Origin: Desertivirga brevis
GTDB lineage: Bacteria > Bacteroidota > Bacteroidia > Sphingobacteriales > Sphingobacteriaceae
Direction of reading: 5' to 3'
Assembly (NCBI RefSeq): GCF_017355835.1
Contig: NZ_JAFEWF010000008.1
Coordinates: 1 to 64,000, forward strand
DNA length: 64,000 bases
Below the pieces are notes generated by a model. That model had not been told where the DNA came from. It worked only from the letters and a program-made list of their open reading frames with translations, and did not search any database. Positions 1-11,668 of the stretch are shown here, one piece after another. Position 1 is the stretch's first letter, and every line of letters starts with the position of its first letter. The position numbers were made by a program, and so were the translations under genes.

Positions 1-3000
1 AGAGAAGGTTGCCAGACCAGAGGCATTAGTGGTAGCCGTTAAGGTACTTCCTAAGTTTCCAGAACCAGTTGCAACAGAAGCTGTGATAACAACACCTGAT
101 TGAGCCACATTATTACCAGAAGCATCTTTTAGTTGTACTGCTGGTTGCTGAACAAATGCAGAACCGCTAACAGCAGTAGCTGAAGGCTGCGTAGCAATAA
201 CAAGTGCAGTTGCAGATCCAGCATTAACAGTGATGGTATTAGACGTAGCAGCAGTTATACCTGTTGCAGAAAAGCTTAATGTTCTGTCACCAGCAACACC
301 TGTAATAACAAGATCAGAGAAAGTAGCCAGACCAGAGGCATTAGTGGTAGCCGTTAAGGTGCCTCCTAAGTTTCCAGAACCAGTTGCAACAGAAGCTGTG
401 ATAACAACACCTGATTGAGCCACATTATTACCAGAAGCATCTTTTAGTTGTACTGCTGGTTGCTGAACAAATGCAGAACCGCTAACAGCAGTAGTTGAAG
501 GCTGCGTAGCAATAACAAGTGCAGTTGCAGATCCAGCATTAACAGTGATGGTATTTGAAGTAGCAGCAGTTAAACCTGCAGCAGTGAAGCTTAAGGTTCT
601 GTCGCCAGCAACACCTGTAATTACAAGATCAGAGAAGGTAGCCTGACCAGAAGCGTTGGTGGTAGCAGTAAGTGTACCTCCTAAGTTTCCAGAACTAGTT
701 GCAACAGAAGCTGTGATAACAACACCTGATTGAGCCACATTATTACCAGAAACATCTTTTAGTTGTACTGCCGGTTGTTGAGCAAAAGCTGAACCGCTAA
801 CAGCAGTAGCTGAAGGTTGCGTTGCGATAGCAAGTGCAGTTGCTGCACCTGCGTTAACAGTAATGGTATTAGATGTAGCAGCGGTTAAACCTGCAGCAGT
901 AAAGCTTAAGGTTCTGTCGCCAGCAACACCTGTGATAGCCAGATCAGAGAAAGTAGCCAGACCAGAAGCATTGGTGGTAGCCGTTAGGGTACCTGCTAAG
1001 TTTCCAGAACCAGTTGCAACAGAAGCTGTGATAACAACACCTGATTGAGCCACATTATTACCAGAAGCATCTTTCAGTTGTACTGCTGGTTGCTGAGCAA
1101 AAGCAGAACCACTAACAGCAGTTGCTGAAGGCTGCGTAGCAATAACAAGTGCAGTTGCTGCACCTGCGTTAACAGTAATCGTATTAGACGTAGCAGCAGT
1201 TATACCTGTTGCAGAAAAGCTTAAAGTTCTGTCGCCAGCAACACCTGTAATAGCCAGGTTAGAGAAGGTAGCCAGACCAGAAGCGTTAGTTAATGCTTTA
1301 AGTGTTCCACCTATTGTTCCGTTTCCACTTGCAATGGCAACAGTAACTTCCACATTCTCCTGAGCCACATTATTACCAGAAACATCTTTTAGTTGTACTG
1401 CCGGTTGCTGAGCAAATGCCGAACCACTGGTTGCAGTAGCTGAAGGCTGCGTAGCAATAGCCAATTGAGTTGCTGCACCAGCATTAATAGTGATGGTATT
1501 CGATGTAGCAGCAGTTAAACCTGCAGCGGTAAAGCTTAAGGTCCTGTCACCAGCAACACCTGTGATAACAAGATCAGAGAAAGTAGCCAGACCAGAAGCA
1601 TTAGTGGTAGCCGTTAAGGTGCCTCCTAAGTTTCCAGAACCAGTTGCAACAGAAGCTGTGATAACAACACCTGATTGGGCAACATTATTACCAGAAGCAT
1701 CTTTTAGTTGTACTGCCGGTTGTTGAGCAAATGCAGAACCGCTAACAGCGGTTGTGCTTGGCTGAGTGGTAATAGCAAGAGCAGTTGCTGCACCTGCGTT
1801 AACAGTAATCGTATTAGACGTAGCAGCAGTTAAACCTGCAGCAGAAAAGCTTAATGTTCTGTCACCAGCAACACCTGTAATAACAAGATCAGAGAAAGTA
1901 GCCAGACCAGAGGCATTAGTGGTAGCCGTTAGGGTACCTGCTAAGTTTCCAGAACCAGTTGCAACAGAAGCTGTGATAACAACACTTGATTGAGCCACAT
2001 TATTACCAGAAGCATCTTTTAGTTGTATTGCCGGTTGCCGAGCAAATGCCGAACCACTGGTTGCAGTAGCTGAAGGCTGCGTAGCAATAGCCAGTTGAGT
2101 TGCTGCACCAGCATTAACAGTGATGGTATTTGACGTGGCAGCAGTTAAACTTGCAGCCGTAAAGCTTAAAGTTCTGTCACCAGCAACACCTGTAATAGCT
2201 AGGTTAGAGAAGGTTGCCAGACCAGAGGCATTAGTGGTAGCCGTTAAGGTACTTCCTAAGTTTCCAGAACCAGTTGCAACAGAAGCTGTGATAACAACAC
2301 CTGATTGAGCCACATTATTACCAGAAGCATCTTTTAGTTGTACTGCTGGTTGCTGAACAAATGCAGAACCGCTAACAGCAGTAGCTGAAGGCTGCGTAGC
2401 AATAACAAGTGCAGTTGCAGATCCAGCATTAACAGTGATGGTATTAGACGTAGCAGCAGTTATACCTGTTGCAGAAAAGCTTAATGTTCTGTCACCAGCA
2501 ACACCTGTAATAACAAGATCAGAGAAAGTAGCCAGACCAGAGGCATTAGTGGTAGCCGTTAAGGTGCCTCCTAAGTTTCCAGAACCAGTTGCAACAGAAG
2601 CTGTGATAACAACACCTGATTGAGCCACATTATTACCAGAAGCATCTTTTAGTTGTACTGCTGGTTGCTGAACAAATGCAGAACCGCTAACAGCAGTAGC
2701 TGAAGGTTGCGTTGCGATAGCAAGTGCAGTTGCTGCACCTGCGTTAACAGTAATGGTATTAGATGTAGCAGCGGTTAAACCTGCAGCAGTAAAGCTTAAG
2801 GTTCTGTCGCCAGCAACACCTGTGATAGCCAGATCAGAGAAAGTAGCCAGACCAGAAGCATTGGTGGTAGCCGTTAGGGTACCTGCTAAGTTTCCAGAAC
2901 CAGTTGCAACAGAAGCTGTGATAACAACACCTGATTGAGCCACATTATTACCAGAAGCATCTTTTAGTTGTACTGCTGGTTGCTGAGCAAAAGCAGAACC

Positions 3001-3260
3001 ACTAACAGCAGTAGCTGAAGGCTGCGTAGCAATAACAAGTGCAGTTGCAGATCCAGCATTAACAGTAATCGTATTGGAAGTGGCAGCAGTTAAACCTGCA
3101 GCCGTAAAGCCTAAAGTCCTGTCGCCTGTAACACCGGTAATCTTAAGGTCCGTAAAAGTAGCTTGTCCGGCAGCATCAGTAGTAGCTGTTAATGTTCCTC
3201 CTAAAATTCCGGATCCACTAACAATAGATGCAGTAATAAGCACTCCTGATTGTGCCACAT
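1..3260 (-). repeat. 315-bp in-frame tandem repeat array (about 10-11 units)
   Basis: The landmark GAGCCACATTATTACC or a close variant recurs at 102, 417, 732, 1047, 1362, 1677, 1992, 2307, 2622, 2937 and 3252, each exactly 315 bp apart, so every unit encodes 105 residues without an indel. The unit at 3252 is clearly more diverged, and a further degenerate unit lies at about 3260-3690. The array continues past base 1. Bases 1-494 equal 2206-2699 (offset of seven units). Bases 791-1121 equal 2681-3011 with one mismatch (offset of six units). Confidence 0.95.
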
Positions 3261-6200
3261 TTACTCCTGCAACATCCTGAAGTTGAACAGTTGGTTGCTG
3301 AGCAAAAGCACTACCGCTATTTGCAGCTGAACTAGGTTGGGTTGCTATAACTAAATGCGTCGCCGGTGCTGTTCCGGTTACAGTTATTGAGTTAGAATTT
3401 GTTGCGGTAATACCTGTGACATTTGATGCTGAGAAGGATAGAGTATGATTGCCATTTCCGGAAATCAATAAATCACTAAACACGGCCACACCATTAACTG
3501 CTGTAACCGTTTTGGTACCCGCCAGGGTTCCAGTTCCGGAGGCAATTGAAACATTTATGGTTGTATTATTATCGTTAGTAGCAATATTCCCATAACCATC
3601 ATATAACGTAATTTTCGGCTGGGTAGAAAAGGCCACTCCTGAACTCGCTGTAGAAGAAGGCTGTTGTGAAACTTGAATAGATTTTACAGGACCTGGCACT
3701 ACTGTGAAGGTGTTGGATGTTCCTTTTGTGTAAGGATCATCAGCGCCATAAGTTGTTAGGGTGTGAGATCCAGCTTTTGTGAGCGTAAGACTGTGGCTTA
3801 GCGTTCCGGCCGTAAAAGCAGCTGTCGGACCAGCTCCATAATATATGCCAAGATTGGATGTTAAACTATTTTTCCCAGTATAGCCAGTGTATAAACTGTT
3901 AGAACTATTTCTTGAAGTAATATAGACGTTAAAAGGAACGCCCGCTACCTGTTGTCCTATATTTCCACCTCCAATAGCTTCTATCATGAAAGATTCGGCC
4001 CCTGTTACAATAACTTCATTAGAATAGGCACTTTCAACAGAACTTTTGGTATTAGTCGCTCTTACTTTGGCGCCCTTATAAAGGTTGAATCTTTCGTCTT
4101 CCAGAACACCGATCGACCATGCTCCTGATGTTCCCGTGTTGGATAGTACCGTTCCATCCACATAAACCTTTACCTGCGTGTCTCCAGAGCTTCCAGTAAT
4201 CGGACTTTGTTTCTCCTGAATCCCTGTAGTAACTACAGGAGCTCCAGGAACGTTAGCTAAGGAAGTAACAGTGACCGTATTGGAAGCATTACTAAGGCCT
4301 TTCCCCATAGCCAGGGCTTTTGCGGATAGGATATCATTACCAGTTAATGTTAAATTGGCTATTGACCATGTACCATATACTGTGACAGTAGTGGATCCAA
4401 GAACAGTGGTCCCCCCTTTATACAGTGTAATAGTTGTTCCAGCCTGTTCACTTGAGGTTCCGCTCACAGTTTTTCCTGCTCCTTCTATATACGTTCCCGT
4501 TATCGCCGGCGCAGCTGATTGAGCAGCACTTGCAGAAGTTACAATTACAGTGTTAGATAGATCTGAAAGGAAATAGTTGCTTAAATTCCCAAGGGCTCTT
4601 GCTGTTACTCTGTCGCCTTCAGCAAATCCTGTGTAACTTAGTGTAGTTGTATTGGGCGAAGCAATTGTACTTGCTGATGTTGCAACAAGAGATCCGTTTA
4701 CATATAAATATAGAGTTGAATTCGAGAAGTTACTTTGAACTACTACACCTGTAGAACCAGAAGAAGGAGAAATGCTAGATGTAGTTATTATTGGGGCAGG
4801 GGTTATAACTTCTGAACCAACGGAGCCGCCGGAGTAGGCAGACTGGCAGCTACCAACAGTTGCCGTTGCATAAAAAACGCCCGAGTTAATGTTTCCTGTT
4901 CCACCTATAGAAAATGTCCATGTTCCATCGGTAGCTGCATAAGTAGTCGTACCTGGGTTGATCTCAGAAAAAGTTTTATTAGGAAGTTGTTCAAACAGTC
5001 GAATCCTAACCTGTCCGTTATTTGTTGTCCCCGAGTTCCAGGTACCTTGTATTGTTTTCTGACCATTGTTTCTCGCGGTTATTATTGGCGCTACTGTATA
5101 GCAAGGAGAACCTGTTACCTCAACAATATTAGAGGCTGCTGATTCGGACTTGCCAGAAGCAACAGCTGTTGCGTAGATCAGGTCTGTTTTATTTAAAGTA
5201 ACTCCTGCAGGTATTGTCCAAGACCAGCCTCCAGAGATAACAGTCGGCGAAGATGTAAGCAAAGTATAACTTCCCGTGCCTACTTTTCTGTAAAGGTTTA
5301 TTTGGGTTCCATCAACTTCCTGACTTACTCCGGATATACTAGTGCTATTTATAGATATATTGCTGGTAATTGTAGGAGCATAACTTATTAAAGCCGAGAA
5401 GGACCCACCTGCAGTTAAGTTGTTGAGATTGGTCGGAGGAAATGTTGTAATAATGGTTTTCCAGATCTTTGATTTATCTGCTCCATATAACTGATCGTTG
5501 ATACCATTGATATCAGAATAAGTACCTGTTATTCCACTTTGAGCGCTTGTTATTGTAGTTGCGCCAAATCGGACGTTAGTGCTTATTCCTAGATCATTGA
5601 ATGGAACATAATAGTCATAAAAATAATCAGGATCCCCGTCATTCGTACTGTAGGCAATTGATTTCTGATAATGTGAATCCAGATCGTAAGTTTTGGTGTC
5701 AGAAATTGATCCTGTAGCTACATTATGAGTGTAGATTTTTACTCCAAAGCCCGTTTCAAGTATTACTTCCTTTTCAAAGCCCGGATTCGATCCGTTTCCA
5801 GAAAACTGATTGTCGGTATCTATCAATAGGGAGTACCCCTTTCTGGCAGTGGAGGTCTTCCCAATCCGAAAGCGTACGATGAAATAGTCTATTCCTTTTA
5901 CTGTCCTTTTAAGTACAAAAACAGAATTTGAGCCATCTAAACTCACGATCTCGGTATGACCACCGGAGGCACCTGTAGAAAGGTCGGCTGAAGGCTCTGT
6001 AACTAAAAGAGGAATGGACACCATCTGCAGTTCACTTGATGTGCCATAATCTTTACTAGCAAAACCGGAGGAAGTTAACGATGTATACCCATCTCCATTA
6101 GGATCCATCACGGAACGGTAGGTTGTATCGGATACGGGTTTGAAGATTAAACCAGGGGCTTGGGCTCTTAACTCGCTGTTGCTAAGCCCTAAAAGAAATA

Positions 6201-6276
6201 ATAAAACAGCAAAAAAGACTCCAAAGTTAAGGCAAAAAAGAGCGCCGGCCTTGGCTAACAAAGCTTTTTTAAACAT
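1..6276 (-). CDS. Giant secreted Ig-like repeat protein, C-terminus cut by window edge
   Basis: An open minus-strand frame runs from the ATG at 6274-6276 to base 1 without a stop, giving at least 2092 residues. Residues 1-40 are a type I signal peptide ending near AQAPG. Residues 40-300 form a beta-rich region with acidic loops (DPNGDGYTS, DTDNQFSGNGSNPG). Several diverged Ig-like modules follow. From about residue 940 to the window edge there is a near-perfect array of 105-residue modules carrying GNLGGTLTATTNASG, GVAGDRTLSFSA and LKDASGNNVAQSGV, resembling bacterial Ig-like (Big_1/invasin) domains. Such proteins in Bacteroidota are usually surface or secreted adhesins ending in a type IX sorting or gliding-associated domain, but that end lies outside the window. 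No enzymatic domain was seen. The short plus-strand ORFs across 230-3280 are antisense shadows of this frame. Confidence 0.88.
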   Translation of the reverse strand, partial: MFKKALLAKAGALFCLNFGVFFAVLLFLLGLSNSELRAQAPGLIFKPVSDTTYRSVMDPNGDGYTSLTSSGFASKDYGTSSELQMVSIPLLVTEPSADLSTGASGGHTEIVSLDGSNSVFVLKRTVKGIDYFIVRFRIGKTSTARKGYSLLIDTDNQFSGNGSNPGFEKEVILETGFGVKIYTHNVATGSISDTKTYDLDSHYQKSIAYSTNDGDPDYFYDYYVPFNDLGISTNVRFGATTITSAQSGITGTYSDINGINDQLYGADKSKIWKTIITTFPPTNLNNLTAGGSFSALISYAPTITSNISINSTSISGVSQEVDGTQINLYRKVGTGSYTLLTSSPTVISGGWSWTIPAGVTLNKTDLIYATAVASGKSESAASNIVEVTGSPCYTVAPIITARNNGQKTIQGTWNSGTTNNGQVRIRLFEQLPNKTFSEINPGTTTYAATDGTWTFSIGGTGNINSGVFYATATVGSCQSAYSGGSVGSEVITPAPIITTSSISPSSGSTGVVVQSNFSNSTLYLYVNGSLVATSASTIASPNTTTLSYTGFAEGDRVTARALGNLSNYFLSDLSNTVIVTSASAAQSAAPAITGTYIEGAGKTVSGTSSEQAGTTITLYKGGTTVLGSTTVTVYGTWSIANLTLTGNDILSAKALAMGKGLSNASNTVTVTSLANVPGAPVVTTGIQEKQSPITGSSGDTQVKVYVDGTVLSNTGTSGAWSIGVLEDERFNLYKGAKVRATNTKSSVESAYSNEVIVTGAESFMIEAIGGGNIGQQVAGVPFNVYITSRNSSNSLYTGYTGKNSLTSNLGIYYGAGPTAAFTAGTLSHSLTLTKAGSHTLTTYGADDPYTKGTSNTFTVVPGPVKSIQVSQQPSSTASSGVAFSTQPKITLYDGYGNIATNDNNTTINVSIASGTGTLAGTKTVTAVNGVAVFSDLLISGNGNHTLSFSASNVTGITATNSNSITVTGTAPATHLVIATQPSSAANSGSAFAQQPTVQLQDVAGVNVAQSGVLITASIVSGSGILGGTLTATTDAAGQATFTDLKITGVTGDRTLGFTAAGLTAATSNTITVNAGSATALVIATQPSATAVSGSAFAQQPAVQLKDASGNNVAQSGVVITASVATGSGNLAGTLTATTNASGLATFSDLAITGVAGDRTLSFTAAGLTAATSNTITVNAGAATALAIATQPSATAVSGSAFVQQPAVQLKDASGNNVAQSGVVITASVATGSGNLGGTLTATTNASGLATFSDLVITGVAGDRTLSFSATGITAATSNTITVNAGSATALVIATQPSATAVSGSAFVQQPAVQLKDASGNNVAQSGVVITASVATGSGNLGSTLTATTNASGLATFSNLAITGVAGDRTLSFTAASLTAATSNTITVNAGAATQLAIATQPSATATSGSAFARQPAIQLKDASGNNVAQSSVVITASVATGSGNLAGTLTATTNASGLATFSDLVITGVAGDRTLSFSAAGLTAATSNTITVNAGAATALAITTQPSTTAVSGSAFAQQPAVQLKDASGNNVAQSGVVITASVATGSGNLGGTLTATTNASGLATFSDLVITGVAGDRTLSFTAAGLTAATSNTITINAGAATQLAIATQPSATATSGSAFAQQPAVQLKDVSGNNVAQENVEVTVAIASGNGTIGGTLKALTNASGLATFSNLAITGVAGDRTLSFSATGITAATSNTITVNAGAATALVIATQPSATAVSGSAFAQQPAVQLKDASGNNVAQSGVVITASVATGSGNLAGTLTATTNASGLATFSDLAITGVAGDRTLSFTAAGLTAATSNTITVNAGAATALAIATQPSATAVSGSAFAQQPAVQLKDVSGNNVAQSGVVITASVATSSGNLGGTLTATTNASGQATFSDLVITGVAGDRTLSFTAAGLTAATSNTITVNAGSATALVIATQPSTTAVSGSAFVQQPAVQLKDASGNNVAQSGVVITASVATGSGNLGGTLTATTNASGLATFSDLVITGVAGDRTLSFSATGITAATSNTITVNAGSATALVIATQPSATAVSGSAFVQQPAVQLKDASGNNVAQSGVVITASVATGSGNLGSTLTATTNASGLATFS

Positions 6277-6446
6277 CTAATAAAAATTGAAAGGATCTTC
6301 TCCTTAGTCCAAACTCTATTCAGCTACCAGAAAAGGTAGTAGCTGAAATGCATTCGTCTACGCTATTAGGACAATTATGTTACCTTGCTGATACTTTTTT
6401 TTAACAAATTTGATAATCATCACTTTACCCCTTGACTATACTCATG

Positions 6447-6475
6447 TTGTAATATCATGCAACTATCTACTTTTG
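6447..6475 (+). promoter_or_regulatory. Bacteroidota-type promoter TTG-N18-TACTTTTG
   Basis: TTG at 6447-6449 and TACTTTTG at 6468-6475 are 18 bp apart, matching the Bacteroidota housekeeping promoter pattern (TTG, about 19 bp, TAnnTTTG). The element lies inside the 5' part of the longest possible ORF that starts at 6457. That makes the ATG at 6493 the better start codon for the gene that follows. Confidence 0.6.
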
Positions 6476-6492
6476 TACTAAATCCTAATGAA

Positions 6493-6951
6493 ATGAGAGC
6501 CATAGCATATAGTATAAGATCGAGCGAGAAAGAGCCGCTGGCACTTGCCAATGTGAGGAGGCATCTTATTACACTAATTACAAACCCTCTGACTCTCGCA
6601 ACGGCTGATTTTGCAGAGGGCAAAGAGGCTGTTATAGTTTCTTCATGTGATGAGCTTACTGGAGAAGTTGTGGACAGACTTGTTGATTTAGGAGTAAGAT
6701 ATATATTAATTAAGGGTTCCAAGGCTTATAGCACAGCTTCGCCGATACTTTCCCGGACAGACAAACCACTGCAAGTTATTGATCTGAGCTTTCTGTTTCA
6801 TCAGAATAATTTGAAGGAAGATTTGATCGACGAGCAGGTGGCCCTACACATCGTTTATAGCCTTAACCGTTGGGAAGAAGGGAAGTGCGAGGAAATATCT
6901 TATCCGGCAGCCTATTCACACACCTCGAACGAAATTCGAAGATCAGCTTAA
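6493..6951 (+). CDS. Stand-alone N-terminal domain resembling D-lactate dehydrogenase
   Basis: This 152-residue protein begins MRAIAYS and contains LTGEVVDRLVDLGVRYILIKGSK. It follows the first part of the catalytic domain of D-lactate/2-hydroxyacid dehydrogenases (M-x-V-A-V-F-S start, then a ND-L-D-x-E-V-L-E-x-L-A-E-L-G-V-K-L-I-A-L-R-C pattern). The NAD-binding Rossmann fold (GxGxxG) and the Arg/Glu/His catalytic residues are absent, and the protein ends soon after ALHIVYSLNR. It cannot be an active dehydrogenase. The ATG at 6457 gives 164 residues, but a promoter overlaps that extension, so 6493 is preferred. It could be a decayed gene or a small regulatory protein; a dedicated promoter argues for expression. 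Confidence 0.6.
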   Translation: MRAIAYSIRSSEKEPLALANVRRHLITLITNPLTLATADFAEGKEAVIVSSCDELTGEVVDRLVDLGVRYILIKGSKAYSTASPILSRTDKPLQVIDLSFLFHQNNLKEDLIDEQVALHIVYSLNRWEEGKCEEISYPAAYSHTSNEIRRSA

Positions 6952-7065
6952 TAGTAGTAAAATTATCAGCATTTATTTGTGTAAAAGCATTTCTGATAAT
7001 GTGTGTAATTGGCTGGGGAATTATTGGATTTTTTTAGCAATTTTCCCGCCTCAAACACACCACTT

Positions 7066-8178
7066 ATGAACGAAAATCTATCCGCCTCTAAGCCGCACTA
7101 TCCCATTTTAGATGGTCTCCGGGGCGTTGCTGCAATTACAGTTGTTATCTTTCATATTTTCGAAGCCCATGCTACCAGTCACCTTGATCAAATCGTAAAT
7201 CACGGTTACCTTGCTGTCGATTTCTTTTTCCTGCTCTCAGGGTTTGTGATCGGCTACGCCTATGATGATCGCTGGGAGAAAATGACAATTGGGGATTTTT
7301 TCAAACGCCGTTTAGTCCGTCTTCAGCCTATGGTTGTCTTGGGCATGATTATTGGCGCTATATGTTTTTATTTCTCTGCGTCACCAGTATTTCCCGAAAT
7401 TCATGCCGTCCCTCTATGGAAAGTTATTCTTACCATGTTTATTGGCTTTACTCTTTTACCTCTTCCGGTCTCAAGGGATATCAGGGGTTGGCAGGAAATG
7501 CACCCGTTGAATGGGCCGGGATGGTCGCTCTTCTTTGAATATCTAGCTAATATTTTTTATGCACTGGGCTTACGTAAACTTTCAAAAATGGCCCTCTGGT
7601 TATTAGTAACTATCACAGCTGCTTTACTGGTTCATTACGCTGTGACAAGCAAAAACGGAGACGTAGTGGGTGGATGGTCCCTTACTCCAGAGCAATTACG
7701 TGTTGGTTTCACCCGTATGCTCTTTCCTTTTTTCGGAGGATTATTGCTGTTTCGTGTTTCTAAGCTTACCCAGGTAAAGAACGCATTTCTTATGTGCAGT
7801 TTACTGCTTTTTATCATATTAGCCTTCCCAAGGGTCGGAGGTAAGGATCACCTCTGGATGAACGGCCTTTATGATTCTTTAAGTATCATTCTGATTTTTC
7901 CGCTTATCGTTTACCTCGGGGCGAGTGGTAAATTGCATACCGAAAGGGAATCAAAACTCTGTAAATGGCTGGGCGACCTTTCATACCCTCTTTATATCAC
8001 TCATTATCCTCTTATCTATATTTATTTTGGATGGGTTAGTGAACACAAGAATGCAGAATTACCCGAAATTCTACTTCGTGCTGGTGCTACTTTTATCGCT
8101 GCCATTATAATTGGCTATTCTAGTTTGAAGCTTTACGACGAACCAGTGAGAGCCTGGTTGAAGAAGAAATCTTCATAA
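7066..8178 (+). CDS. Acyltransferase family 3 membrane protein (OafA/YrhL-like)
   Basis: This is a 370-residue integral inner-membrane protein with about ten hydrophobic segments. The family signature is near the start: ILDGLRGVAAITVVIFH, with the conserved Arg and the His of the first helix. GYLAVDFFFLLSGFVIGYAY and the KRRLVRLQP motif follow. The family transfers acetyl or other acyl groups to cell-surface sugars or small molecules; the acceptor cannot be read from sequence. A TTG at 7009 would add 19 residues, but the ATG at 7066 places the first signature helix where it usually lies. There is no obvious operon partner. Confidence 0.85.
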   Translation: MNENLSASKPHYPILDGLRGVAAITVVIFHIFEAHATSHLDQIVNHGYLAVDFFFLLSGFVIGYAYDDRWEKMTIGDFFKRRLVRLQPMVVLGMIIGAICFYFSASPVFPEIHAVPLWKVILTMFIGFTLLPLPVSRDIRGWQEMHPLNGPGWSLFFEYLANIFYALGLRKLSKMALWLLVTITAALLVHYAVTSKNGDVVGGWSLTPEQLRVGFTRMLFPFFGGLLLFRVSKLTQVKNAFLMCSLLLFIILAFPRVGGKDHLWMNGLYDSLSIILIFPLIVYLGASGKLHTERESKLCKWLGDLSYPLYITHYPLIYIYFGWVSEHKNAELPEILLRAGATFIAAIIIGYSSLKLYDEPVRAWLKKKSS

Positions 8179-8358
8179 GCAGAAGCTCTCAAACAGAGGA
8201 CGAAAGTAGCTTGAAGGTTTTTTTTGTCCAATAAAAAACAATTAGACTTTGAAGAAAAACCTCAATGAGCAGAAACTCACAAACGAAAGATGAAAGTTTT
8301 ACGGAGGTACTTTCTGTCCTCTTAAAACCAATTAAACTTTCAGAAGAAAGTATAAATT
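8179..8358. repeat. Imperfect 90-bp tandem duplication in an intergenic region
   Basis: Two copies, beginning GCAGAAGCTC at 8179 and GCAGAAACTC at 8269, run in parallel for about 85 bp (AAACAGAGGACGAAAGT against AAACGAAAGATGAAAGT, then GTCCAATAAAAAACAATTAGACTTT against GTCCTCTTAAAACCAATTAAACTTT). In each copy a run just before GTCC can pair with a run near the copy's end (AGGTTTTT with AAAAACCT; TACTTTCTG with CAGAAGAAAGTA). The bases differ between copies while pairing is kept. It lies between the acyltransferase and the DinB-like gene. Confidence 0.6.
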
Positions 8359-8433
8359 AATTTTTTTCCAAATCCTGCTGACATAGGGTTGTCATCTGTC
8401 CCCGGTTTCTTTGCTAGACAAAATCTAAAAATC

Positions 8434-8940
8434 ATGGAAACTACTCAAATGACAGAAAAATTAAATCAGGTAATGACTTCCGAACAGTTACTAGCCCACT
8501 GGCAGGGACACCGCGCTCTTACGCGTCGCGTAATTGAGGCTTTCCCTGAAGACAAAATGTTTGATTACTCAATAGGTGGAATGAGACCTTTTGTTGGTTT
8601 GATGGTTGAATTGATAGACTTGGCAGATGGTGGAGTGGAAGGATTAGCCACAGGTAACTGGAAACCAAGCGAAGAAATGGCACACGTTACAGGTAATGTT
8701 CCCCAAAGTAAGGAAGAACTTCTGTCCAAATGGGATGAAGTAACCGAAAAGATAAATCTATTCTTTCCACAAATCGCTGAAGATAGATTTCAGGAGCATG
8801 TTCTGGCTTTTGGCCAGTATGAGGGTACCGTATCATCCACCTTATTCTACTTTATCGATAATGAAATCCATCATAGGGGCCAGGCGTATGTTTACTTACG
8901 CTCATTAGGGATTAATCCGCCGTTCTTCTGGGAAAGATAA
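8434..8940 (+). CDS. DinB-like four-helix metal-binding protein
   Basis: A cytoplasmic, all-helical protein of 168 residues. The DinB/YfiT superfamily binds a divalent metal with three His residues. Here the C-terminal helix carries NEIHHRGQAYVYLRSLG, the typical IxHxxxHxGQ-type end, followed by a short hydrophobic tail with PPFFWER. The N-terminal His is probably in LLAHWQGHRALTRRV. Members include thiol S-transferases and proteins of unknown role; the substrate is unknown here. An upstream TTG at 8389 would add 15 residues without family support, so the ATG at 8434 is used. Confidence 0.8.
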   Translation: METTQMTEKLNQVMTSEQLLAHWQGHRALTRRVIEAFPEDKMFDYSIGGMRPFVGLMVELIDLADGGVEGLATGNWKPSEEMAHVTGNVPQSKEELLSKWDEVTEKINLFFPQIAEDRFQEHVLAFGQYEGTVSSTLFYFIDNEIHHRGQAYVYLRSLGINPPFFWER

Positions 8941-11570
<2,630 letters not shown>

Positions 11571-11580
11571 ATGGATAATT

Positions 11581-11631
11581 CTAAAGTAAAAAAGACCGAC
11601 AGCGAATTGCTATCAGTCTTTTTTACTTTAG
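11581..11631. terminator. Bidirectional terminator between convergent genes
   Basis: CTAAAGTAAAAAAGAC at 11581-11596 is the reverse complement of GTCTTTTTTACTTTAG at about 11616-11631. It gives a long stem with an A-run on one side and a T-run on the other. It lies between the GH97 gene (plus) and the metallophosphoesterase (minus), and would end both transcripts. Confidence 0.8.
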
Positions 11632-11668
11632 TCTACAATCAGTAAGACCCAATGTGTTCCATTCGCCC

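Noticed and set aside
1..3260. Possible CRISPR or satellite array
   Set aside because: The units are 315 bp, contiguous and in frame, with no short repeat/spacer pattern.
230..3280. Eight plus-strand ORFs of 61-78 residues with near-identical Val/Ala/Pro-rich translations
   Set aside because: They recur every 315 bp because they are antisense to the repeat array of the minus-strand gene, whose frame is open throughout and encodes sensible Ig-like modules.
6420..6722. Minus-strand 100-residue ORF
   Set aside because: It is opposite the LDH-like gene, which has a promoter and a recognisable family pattern.
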